From NCBI GenBank assembly GCA_015486705.1, contig WFRG01000133.1, positions 1-8,886 of the forward strand: a DNA stretch of 8,886 nt. The letters are read 5' to 3'. The notes under the pieces are model-generated. The model saw nothing but the letters and a program-made list of their open reading frames with translations, searched no databases and had not been told where the DNA came from. This DNA comes from Hippea sp. (GTDB lineage: Bacteria; Campylobacterota_A; Desulfurellia; Desulfurellales; Hippeaceae). The position numbers and the translations under genes were made by a program. Of the stretch, positions 1 through 6,857 are shown one piece after another. Positions within the stretch are counted from its first letter, which is position 1. Every line of letters begins with the position of its first letter.

Positions 1-1835
1 AACCGCCGGATAATTTGAGAGAGGCCGTAGACAGGGCATTTGAGTTGTGCTACATACCGCTTTTTGAAACGCTAAAAAAATACCCCGAGTTTAAGTTCTC
101 TTTGCACGTATCTGGCTGGCTGTTTGAAGAGATCAAAGACAGGTATAAGGAAGTTTTTGCTAACATAAAATATTTGCACGATATAGGCTCACTTGAACTA
201 TTAAGCGGAGGTTTCTATGAGCCCATTTTGATTTCCATACCACAAGAGGATGCCGTTTTTCAAATAAAAGAGCTAAATGACTTCTTAATAGGTAATTTCG
301 GAAGTATGCCGAAAGGGCTGTGGCTTGCAGAGAGGGTTTGGGATGATAGCGTTATACCGATTTTGTCAAAATGCGGAATTGGGTATGTAATTGTTGATGA
401 TTATCACTTCATCTGTGCAGGTTTTGAAAAGGATGAGTTGGACGGGTATTTTTTGAGTGAGAATAACGGTGATGTGGTTAAGATCTTTCCTATAGATAAG
501 GACTTGAGGTATGCGATACCGTTTAGAAATGTGGATGAAACGTTGGGTATGTTAGAGAAAAGGGATGTTAATATAGTGTTCGATGATGGTGAAAAGTTTG
601 GCTTATGGCCCGATACGTACGATTGGGTTTATAAAAAAGGATGGCTTGAGGAGTTTTTGGAAAAGCTGTTGGAGAGGGGTATAGAGACAAAGACGTTTGG
701 CGAATTTTTGAGTGAGAATAAACCCAAAGGTCTGTGCTATTTACCCAATTGTTCGTATGTGGAGATGACTAAATGGGCTTTGAAACCTGAGGATGCTTTG
801 GAGTACGATAGACTCATAAACACTTTGGGCCATGATTACTTTGAAGATAAAGGAAAGCGCCTGATTAAGGGTACAACATGGAAGAACTTCTTCTTGAAGT
901 ACCATGAATCGAACTACATCCATAAAAGGATGCTTGAGTTATCCAAGAAATCTAAAAGCGATGCGCTTTTTAGGTTGCAATCAAACGACGTTTACTGGCA
1001 TGGAATATTCGGTGGTTTGTACTTGGCGAACCTGCGCGATAATGCTTATAGGTACATTTGTGAGTGTGAAGATGAGCATGATAGGGTTGAGATCAAAGAC
1101 ATAGATTTGGACGGAACAGACGAGGTGAAGGTTGTAAAGGATGGGCTGCTTTACGTTTTTAAAGAGGGAAATTTGGTTGAATTCGATGATCTAAAAAGGC
1201 GGTTTAACTTTCAGAATACACTGATGAGAAGAAAGGAGCACTATCACTTTAAGTTAAATGCTAAAGAAAATGGCGGAAAGGGCGTCAAGACAATACATGA
1301 GAAGGGCTATACAATAGACGAAAGGATGAAGGATAGGTTGATTTTTGACACGTACCCAAAGTATTCGTTCATTGATCACTTGGAAAGCGATTTTACGCTT
1401 GAAGACTTTAAATATTCGAGGTTAAAAAGAGAGATTTTAAAGCTTAAAAGTGCTAATCCTCTTGTGTTTGAAGGTGATTGCTTGAGAAAGGAGTTCAGGT
1501 TTGAAAGTGGTTTAGAGTTTTTGGTTGAGGTTGAATTAAATAAAAAATACGCCATTGAGTTCAATCTGCACTTTGCGCACATTGACAAAGTTTTGTTTAA
1601 CGATAAATTTTTCAAAGATGATTTGACTTTTGTCGGTAAAAGTTTAAGAATTATCGACGACTTTACAGAAAGGGAGCTTGTGATTGAAATGGAGAGTGTT
1701 TGTGATATGTGGCTTGTTCGTTTGGATACTGTCAATATAACGGAAAGCGGGTTTGAGGTTATCAATCAGGGTGTGAGCATACTGTTTATGCCAAACAACA
1801 ACAGAGAAATCAGGGGTTATTTATGTCTGAAATAA
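1..1835 (+). CDS. GH57 4-alpha-glucanotransferase / alpha-amylase, 5'-truncated by window
   Basis: Retaining GH57 enzyme that cleaves alpha-1,4-glucans and probably transfers the released segment to another glucan; expected cytoplasmic. The frame is open to the left edge, so the TTG at 15 is not the start: upstream codons read P-P-D-N, and the first two bases (aa) would complete a Gln codon, matching the family's N-terminal HQPxxN motif. About 15 N-terminal residues are probably missing; 610 are present, against about 659 in the T. litoralis enzyme. Counting from the TTG at 15: GGFYEP at 65-70, WLAERVWD at 103-110 with nucleophile Glu106, DDGEKFG at 190-196 holding the acid/base Asp. NDVYWHGIFGGLYLANLR marks the central DUF1925 helical region, and the part after DLDGTDEV is the DUF1926-type beta domain. 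First visible gene of the glycogen operon; its end overlaps galT by 13 bp. Family is certain; amylase versus transferase specificity is inferred from resemblance to the T. litoralis enzyme. Confidence 0.9.
   Translation, partial: PPDNLREAVDRAFELCYIPLFETLKKYPEFKFSLHVSGWLFEEIKDRYKEVFANIKYLHDIGSLELLSGGFYEPILISIPQEDAVFQIKELNDFLIGNFGSMPKGLWLAERVWDDSVIPILSKCGIGYVIVDDYHFICAGFEKDELDGYFLSENNGDVVKIFPIDKDLRYAIPFRNVDETLGMLEKRDVNIVFDDGEKFGLWPDTYDWVYKKGWLEEFLEKLLERGIETKTFGEFLSENKPKGLCYLPNCSYVEMTKWALKPEDALEYDRLINTLGHDYFEDKGKRLIKGTTWKNFFLKYHESNYIHKRMLELSKKSKSDALFRLQSNDVYWHGIFGGLYLANLRDNAYRYICECEDEHDRVEIKDIDLDGTDEVKVVKDGLLYVFKEGNLVEFDDLKRRFNFQNTLMRRKEHYHFKLNAKENGGKGVKTIHEKGYTIDERMKDRLIFDTYPKYSFIDHLESDFTLEDFKYSRLKREILKLKSANPLVFEGDCLRKEFRFESGLEFLVEVELNKKYAIEFNLHFAHIDKVLFNDKFFKDDLTFVGKSLRIIDDFTERELVIEMESVCDMWLVRLDTVNITESGFEVINQGVSILFMPNNNREIRGYLCLK
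1812..1816 (+). promoter_or_regulatory. Ribosome binding site for galT
   Basis: AGGGG lies six bases before the ATG at 1823, inside the 3' end of the GH57 gene. It supports that ATG as the galT start and suggests coupled translation. Confidence 0.6.
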
Positions 1836-2812
1836 GGTATGACATCATACACGACGAATACGTTATTATTGCGCCTGAGAGGTTACACAGACCCATTGTT
1901 GTGGACTTTAGGCTGAAAGAGTCAGAAGTTTGTCCGTTTTGCCCGGGTAATGAGGAGTTGACGACGCGAGAGATTATGTCGGTTAGGGTTGACAATCAGT
2001 GGAAAACACGCGTTATACCGAACCTTTACAAGGTGGTTGCCATTGAAAAACCATTGGAAGCGATAAAAAGTGGCATGAACGAGGGTTTTAATGGGTTTGG
2101 AGTCCACGAAATAGTCATAGATACTCCGAAGCATGAAGAGGATCTGTCAAGGTTAACAGAGGAAGATATATTCTTTTGGCTTAAAGCCATACGTTTGAGG
2201 ATAATGGATCTAAAAAACGACAAGAGGATTGTGTACCTTAACGTATTCAAAAATCATGGTCCACGTGCGGGTGCTACGCAGACCCATCCACATACGCAGA
2301 TCATTGGGCTTCCTGTGCTGAGTAAGTTTCAGGTTAATCAATTTAAGCGGTTTTTTGACTATTACAAAGAGCACGGAAGGAGATTGCTTGACGATGTTTC
2401 AAAAAGCTCAAAGCCATTGGTAGAAACGAAGAACTTCCGTGCATTTACACCCTACGCATCGGCGTTTCCCTTTGAGATTATCATCGCTTCTAACAGACAC
2501 TCGCTGGAAGCACATTACGAAGACGAACTAAAGGAGCTTGCGGGTGTAATTAAATGTGTCTATAAGGCATATTTTAGAGTGGTCAAAAACATGCAGTTCA
2601 ATCTGATTTTTTACATACCGCCTATTAATGAGAACTTCCAGAGTTTAGATTTCTTCTCAAAGATCCCTGAGTTCTTCAGGTTTTTCATTAGGCTTACACC
2701 GCGCATATACGGTTATGCGGGCTTCGAGTTCTCAAGCAGGATGCAGATAAACCCCGTAGCTCCTGAGGATGCTCACAACCTATTAAAAAGGGAACTCAAT
2801 GCTTGCTATTGA
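1823..2812 (+). CDS. galT: GalT-family hexose-1-phosphate nucleotidyltransferase
   Basis: HIT-superfamily enzyme that moves a nucleoside monophosphate between sugar phosphates through a nucleotidyl-histidine intermediate. The textbook reaction is UDP-glucose + galactose-1-P to glucose-1-P + UDP-galactose. The 329 residues are near the usual 330-350. CPFCPGNE at 37-44 gives two zinc Cys; His104 (in IDTPKH) and His155 are the other likely ligands. HPHTQ at 155-159 is the active-site motif, with His157 the expected nucleophile. The C-terminus carries INPVAPED (309-316), which I recall from thermophile GalT and ADP-glucose phosphorylase-like proteins but not from E. coli GalT. No galE or galK is nearby; the gene sits between glucan-processing genes, overlapping the upstream gene by 13 bp and the ROK kinase by 14 bp. 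Family certain. The true sugar and nucleotide are open: an adenylyl or uridylyl transfer serving glycogen metabolism is as plausible as galactose use. Confidence 0.88.
   Translation: MSEIRYDIIHDEYVIIAPERLHRPIVVDFRLKESEVCPFCPGNEELTTREIMSVRVDNQWKTRVIPNLYKVVAIEKPLEAIKSGMNEGFNGFGVHEIVIDTPKHEEDLSRLTEEDIFFWLKAIRLRIMDLKNDKRIVYLNVFKNHGPRAGATQTHPHTQIIGLPVLSKFQVNQFKRFFDYYKEHGRRLLDDVSKSSKPLVETKNFRAFTPYASAFPFEIIIASNRHSLEAHYEDELKELAGVIKCVYKAYFRVVKNMQFNLIFYIPPINENFQSLDFFSKIPEFFRFFIRLTPRIYGYAGFEFSSRMQINPVAPEDAHNLLKRELNACY
2788..2793 (+). promoter_or_regulatory. Ribosome binding site for ROK kinase
   Basis: An AAGGGA-like purine stretch sits about five to six bases before the ATG at 2799, inside the 3' end of galT. 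It supports this start, which places the phosphate-binding DIGGT motif at residues 5-9. Confidence 0.5.
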
Positions 2813-3563
2813 TATAGGCGGAACGTACATTAGGTATAAGTCAAGTGGCGAGTATGGCAGTGTAAGAACAAGGAATGTGGATATAAACCGTTTTTTGAAT
2901 GAGCTTGTAAAAAGGTACTCGCCAAGCAGGGTGGCGATTGCCTTTGCCGGTCAGGTTCACGGTAACAAAATACTTTCATCGCCAAACGTGGATTTAAAAG
3001 AGATAAACATGGATGTACCGTTTGTTTTGGAAAACGATCTAAACGCTGCGGCTTTGGCTGAATCTCGCTATTTTTCTTGTAAGCATTTGGTAGCCCTGTA
3101 TTCGGGTACTGGTTTGGGCTGTGGGGCTATAGAGAACGGCAAGATCGTTAGGGGCTATAGGAATCTTGCCTGTGAAATCGGTCATGTACCTTACAAAAAG
3201 GCGCCGTTTAAGTGCGGATGCGGTAAAAACAACTGCTTAGAGCTCTATGCAAGTGGCAGTGGGATTAAAAAGTGGGCTGAATATCTCGGTTGCCTAAGTA
3301 GGCTTGAGGAAACCTGCAAAGATATAAGGGATACATATTTAGAGGCTATGACGTATGCCGCAGCTTTTGTTATCACGATTTTTAATCCACAGATGCTCGT
3401 TTTGGGTGGCGGCGTTATTAAAAGCAACGATTTTGTTGTGGATTATGTAAAAGAGCACATCGAAGGTTTTGCACCGTCTTTTAGTAGGTGTGAGATTGTA
3501 AAGAGTGAACTTGAGGATGCGTCTTTAAAAGGTGCAGAGATCTTGCTTGAGGAGATGAAATGA
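2799..3563 (+). CDS. ROK-family sugar kinase, probable glucokinase
   Basis: Cytoplasmic ATP-dependent sugar kinase, most likely glucose to glucose-6-phosphate. Motifs in order: DIGGT phosphate loop (5-9), ENDLNAAALAE (78-88) with the expected catalytic Asp80, GTGLGCG (103-109), EIGH (126-129), the ROK zinc motif CGCGKNNCLE (139-148; Cys139, Cys141 and Cys146 with His129), and LGGGV (202-206). At 254 residues it is shorter than the roughly 300 usual for the family; the N-terminal strand begins directly at MLAIDIGGT and the C-terminal part is compact, but no key motif is lost. ROK proteins can also be repressors or kinases of fructose, mannose or N-acetylsugars; there is no room for an N-terminal helix-turn-helix, so a repressor is excluded. 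Glucose is inferred from the operon: it would capture free glucose released by glucanotransferase or amylase action. It overlaps galT by 14 bp and glgA by 4 bp. Confidence 0.87.
   Translation: MLAIDIGGTYIRYKSSGEYGSVRTRNVDINRFLNELVKRYSPSRVAIAFAGQVHGNKILSSPNVDLKEINMDVPFVLENDLNAAALAESRYFSCKHLVALYSGTGLGCGAIENGKIVRGYRNLACEIGHVPYKKAPFKCGCGKNNCLELYASGSGIKKWAEYLGCLSRLEETCKDIRDTYLEAMTYAAAFVITIFNPQMLVLGGGVIKSNDFVVDYVKEHIEGFAPSFSRCEIVKSELEDASLKGAEILLEEMK
3549..3554 (+). promoter_or_regulatory. Ribosome binding site for glgA
   Basis: GAGGAG lies five bases before the ATG at 3560, within the last codons of the ROK kinase gene. It is the strongest Shine-Dalgarno match in the operon and fixes the glgA start at the ATGA stop/start overlap. 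Confidence 0.7.
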
Positions 3564-4999
3564 ACATACTGTTTACGGCAAGTGAGTGCTATCCGTTTGC
3601 GAAAGCCGGTGGACTTGCGGATGTAATGTATGCCCTTCCCAAGTCTCTGGCCAAGTTGGGTCATAACGTTAAGGTTGTTATTCCGCGCTACTACATAATA
3701 GACAAGTCTAAACTTGAGCATGTACCGGGTGTTTTGATTGCAAACATGGGTGGCAAAGATTACTACGCCGGCGTTTTTAAATCTTACCTGCCGAATTCTG
3801 GCGTTGAAATATACTTTATCGACTATGATTTCTTTTTTGGAAGAAAGGGCATCTATACAGATGAAAACGGTGTTGGCTATGCGGATAACGGCGAGCGGTT
3901 TGCGTTCTTTTCCATTGCCTCACTCATGCTCGTGAAATTGATCGGATTTAAGCCCGATATAATACATGCCAACGACTGGCACACTGCAGCCCAATGTGCA
4001 TTGATTAAGACGCGATTCAGAGACGATTTTAAAGACACGCGCTGTGTTTTGACTATACACAACCTTCAGCATCAGGGCATGTTTGATGGGTCTTTGATGG
4101 AGCTTTTGGGTCTTGGTTGGGAGCATTTCAATCCCTTTGAGTTTGAGGCTTTGGGATGCGTTAATCTACTTAAAGGCGGTATAAAATTTGCAGATGCCAT
4201 AACCACTGTGAGCCCAAAGTACGCTCAAGAGATACAGACGCCGGAGTTTGGCTTTGGTTTACATGAGCATATAAAGGCCCATGCTTACAAGCTCTACGGC
4301 ATTTTAAACGGAGTGGACTACGATGTGTGGAATCCAAAAACCGATAAATACATTGCAAAAAACTACGACATAGACGATTTGAGCGGCAAGGGTGAATGCA
4401 AAAGGGATTTGCAAAATCTGTTTGGTTTGGAAGTTAGAGACGACATACCAATTGTTGGCTTTATTGGCAGGTTTGTGAAGCAGAAGGGCATAGAACTCAT
4501 TGCAGCGGTAATAGACAAGCTTCTGGATTTGCCCTTACAGATGGTCTTTTTGGGCAGCGGCGAGAAATGGGCTGAGGAGTTTTTCTCTCATGTAAGTGCG
4601 ACACGTTCGAATTTCAGGGTCTATGTGGGCTATAGTGACGAGCTTGCGCACAAAATAGAGGCGGGAAGTGACCTTTTTCTCATGCCAAGTTTGTTTGAGC
4701 CATGCGGCCTAAATCAGATTTACTCACTTAGGTACGGCACTTTGCCCATTGTCAGGGCTGTTGGCGGTTTGGATGATACGGTTGAGAATTTTGACCCTTA
4801 CACAAAAAATGGATGGGGCTTTAAGTTCTACGATGCAACGCCTGAGGCACTGTTTAATACGGTGAAATGGGCTTTGGAAACGTGGCTTTATGACAAAGAT
4901 GCCATTGAGATTGTGATTAGAAGGGCAATGAGCAAGGTATTTAGTTGGGACGAAAGCGCAAAGAAGTATGAAGAGGTCTATAAGCGTGTGCTTGGATGA
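3560..4999 (+). CDS. glgA: Glycogen synthase (GT5, ADP-glucose type)
   Basis: Transfers glucose from a nucleotide sugar, normally ADP-glucose in bacteria, to the non-reducing end of alpha-1,4-glucan. The 479 residues match the usual 470-490 and the protein looks complete. GT-B fold: the N-terminal starch-synthase catalytic domain starts with KAGGLADV (15-22; Lys15 corresponds to the ADP-glucose-binding Lys of E. coli GlgA), followed by HANDWHTA (137-144) and IHNLQHQG (166-173). The C-terminal Rossmann half has GRFVKQKG (303-310; Arg304 and Lys309) and FEPCGLNQ (379-386; Glu380), then the YGTLPIVR...GGLDDTV tail typical of GT5. The start uses an ATGA overlap with the ROK kinase and a strong ribosome binding site. 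The 3' end runs into glgB. Only the nucleotide preference (ADP- versus UDP-glucose) is not decided by the sequence, and no glgC is in view to supply ADP-glucose. Confidence 0.95.
   Translation: MNILFTASECYPFAKAGGLADVMYALPKSLAKLGHNVKVVIPRYYIIDKSKLEHVPGVLIANMGGKDYYAGVFKSYLPNSGVEIYFIDYDFFFGRKGIYTDENGVGYADNGERFAFFSIASLMLVKLIGFKPDIIHANDWHTAAQCALIKTRFRDDFKDTRCVLTIHNLQHQGMFDGSLMELLGLGWEHFNPFEFEALGCVNLLKGGIKFADAITTVSPKYAQEIQTPEFGFGLHEHIKAHAYKLYGILNGVDYDVWNPKTDKYIAKNYDIDDLSGKGECKRDLQNLFGLEVRDDIPIVGFIGRFVKQKGIELIAAVIDKLLDLPLQMVFLGSGEKWAEEFFSHVSATRSNFRVYVGYSDELAHKIEAGSDLFLMPSLFEPCGLNQIYSLRYGTLPIVRAVGGLDDTVENFDPYTKNGWGFKFYDATPEALFNTVKWALETWLYDKDAIEIVIRRAMSKVFSWDESAKKYEEVYKRVLG
4973..4977 (+). promoter_or_regulatory. 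Ribosome binding site favouring the GTG start of glgB
   Basis: GAGGT, a perfect match to the Shine-Dalgarno core, lies eight bases before a GTG at 4986. The alternative in-frame ATG at 4968 has only the weak AAAGAAG upstream, so this site decides for the shorter protein. Confidence 0.5.
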
Positions 5000-6857
5000 T
5001 TTGACTTTTACCGATTACGATACATATCTATTTAAAGAGGGCAGCCATACTAAACTTTACAAAAAATTGGGTGCTCATATCGTTGAAAAGGACGGTAAAA
5101 AGGGCGTCTACTTTGCCGTTTGGGCACCTAATTCTCCTTTTGTGAGTGTTGTTGGCGATTTTAACGGCTACAACAAGGATGCAAATCCCTTAAAAAAGGA
5201 TAAAAACAGCGGTATTTGGTTTGGTTTTGTTGAAAATGCTAAAATCTATCAGACGTACAAGTTCCACATCGAAACGCCCTTTGGCGCTTATAACCTAAAA
5301 GCCGATCCATTTGCCTTTTTCAGTGAGAAACCACCGAAATCTGCGAGCGTAATCTACAATCTTAGCGGTTTCGAGTGGGAAGATGGTGAATGGCTTAAAA
5401 AGAGAAGTCAAAATTTCGATAAACCCATGAGCATATACGAGGTGCATCTGGGCTCTTGGAAGCGCAAATCCGACGGTGGTTATTTGAACTATAAGGAGCT
5501 TGCATACGAGTTGGTTGAATACATGAAAAAGATGGGCTTTACCCATGTTGAACTTTTGCCCATTACGGAACACCCCTATGACGGCTCTTGGGGATATCAA
5601 TCAACAGGCTACTTTTCGCCCACGGCGCGCTTCGGCGAACCAAAGGATTTTATGGCTTTTGTCAATATTATGCACAAAAATGGCTTTGGGGTTATCATGG
5701 ATTGGGTGCCGAGCCACTTTGCCGTTGATGGACACGGTTTGATTGCCTTCGATGGAACAGCCCTTTATGAGTATGAGGACCCAAGACTCGGTTATCACCC
5801 CGAATGGAAAAGCTCTGTTTTTGACTATTCAAAGGGCGAGGTCAGGAGTTTTCTTTTGTCTTCTGCCCATTTCTGGTTTGATGTGTATCACATAGATGGC
5901 ATACGCGTTGATGCCGTTGCGTCAATGATCTACAGGGACTATGCAAGGAAAGAGTGGATTCCCAACAGGTTCGGTGGTAGGGAGAATTTGGAGGCCATAT
6001 ATTTCTTGAAAAAACTCAACGAAAGCTGCTACAGGGGCTTTGACGGAGTAACGGTGATAGCCGAAGAATCAACAGCATTTCCTAAGGTTACCTGGCCTGT
6101 TGATAATGATGGATTGGGTTTTGGCTACAAGTGGAATATGGGATGGATGCACGATACTTTGGAGTACTTCAAGGTCGATCCAGTTTTTCGAAAAAAACAT
6201 CATCATCAGATAATGTTCAGTTTCGCTTATGCGTTTAGCGAGAACTACGTTTTGCCCTTGAGTCACGACGAGGTTGTTCACATGAAGGGCTCGCTCATCA
6301 ATAAGATGCCCGGTGACATAGAGAGAAAATTTGCCAATTTAAGGGCTTTGTTTGGCTTTATGTTTGCCCATCCGGGCAAGAAACTGTTGTTTATGGGCGA
6401 TGAAGTTGCCCAATACGGTGAGTGGAACTTCGCATCGGAGATTGATTGGCAGGTGCTTGAAAATCCGCTGAACAAAGGAGTTCAAGAGCTTCTAAAAACG
6501 CTGAATTCAATATATAAAAGTGAAAAGGCCTTGTGGTTGGATTGTAATAGTTCAGGTTTTGAGCTCCTTTATGACCACGCAGAGCAGAATATCGTGATTT
6601 CCAAAAGGAAAAATGGCGAGGAAGAGATAATCGTTGTGTGTAATTTTGCCGATTTTACGTATAAAGACTTTGAATTTGGTGTTGACAGAAAAAACTCCTA
6701 CACACCAATCTTCAGCTCACAAGACCCAACCTTCGGTGGTTGGGGTATGGAGAACGATGTTATCGAGACCTATGAAAAGCCCATGCACAACCGAAAATAC
6801 TCAATACGCTTGGATTTACCCCCGCTTTCTGTTTTGTACCTCAAGCCCGTTTCATAA
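4986..6857 (+). CDS. glgB: 1,4-alpha-glucan branching enzyme (GH13)
   Basis: Cuts an alpha-1,4 chain and reattaches it by an alpha-1,6 bond, creating glycogen branches. From the GTG at 4986 it has 623 residues; the in-frame ATG at 4968 would add six. Short N-terminus, then a CBM48 module (about 25-125, containing GVYFAVWAPN and VVGDFNGY), the GH13 barrel (about 150-500) and a C-terminal beta domain ending in SVLYLKP. Catalytic triad: Asp309 in DGIRVDAV, Glu360 in VIAEES, Asp428 in LSHDEVVH; DWVPSHF (239-245) is GH13 region I. It lacks the extra N-terminal module of the roughly 730-residue E. coli enzyme, as in other compact GlgBs such as that of Aquifex. Overlap with glgA is 14 bp (GTG) or 32 bp (ATG). 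Last gene of the operon; its stop overlaps the convergent pckA stop. Identification is firm; only the start is uncertain. Confidence 0.95.
   Translation: MCLDDLTFTDYDTYLFKEGSHTKLYKKLGAHIVEKDGKKGVYFAVWAPNSPFVSVVGDFNGYNKDANPLKKDKNSGIWFGFVENAKIYQTYKFHIETPFGAYNLKADPFAFFSEKPPKSASVIYNLSGFEWEDGEWLKKRSQNFDKPMSIYEVHLGSWKRKSDGGYLNYKELAYELVEYMKKMGFTHVELLPITEHPYDGSWGYQSTGYFSPTARFGEPKDFMAFVNIMHKNGFGVIMDWVPSHFAVDGHGLIAFDGTALYEYEDPRLGYHPEWKSSVFDYSKGEVRSFLLSSAHFWFDVYHIDGIRVDAVASMIYRDYARKEWIPNRFGGRENLEAIYFLKKLNESCYRGFDGVTVIAEESTAFPKVTWPVDNDGLGFGYKWNMGWMHDTLEYFKVDPVFRKKHHHQIMFSFAYAFSENYVLPLSHDEVVHMKGSLINKMPGDIERKFANLRALFGFMFAHPGKKLLFMGDEVAQYGEWNFASEIDWQVLENPLNKGVQELLKTLNSIYKSEKALWLDCNSSGFELLYDHAEQNIVISKRKNGEEEIIVVCNFADFTYKDFEFGVDRKNSYTPIFSSQDPTFGGWGMENDVIETYEKPMHNRKYSIRLDLPPLSVLYLKPVS
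6852..6857. other. Tail-to-tail overlap of glgB and pckA stop codons
   Basis: The glgB TAA (6855-6857) and the pckA TGA (minus strand, 6854-6852) abut with six bases shared by the two reading frames. There is no intergenic space, and I see no convincing hairpin plus U-run for either transcript in the flanking 60 bases. Confidence 0.9.

Noticed and set aside
1376..1765. 129-codon open frame on the minus strand inside the GH57 gene
   Set aside because: It is Ser/Leu/Lys-rich with no recognisable domain, lies fully inside a strongly supported gene, and has the composition expected of the antisense of AT-rich coding DNA.
3602..3625. KAGGL instead of KTGGL in the GlgA ADP-glucose motif
   Set aside because: Ala is a common variant at this position in bacterial GT5 synthases; the key Lys is kept, so it is not a sign of altered function.
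5295..5600. 101-codon open frame on the minus strand inside glgB
   Set aside because: It lies opposite the CBM48-to-barrel region of glgB, has no family motif, and shows no independent sign of being a gene.
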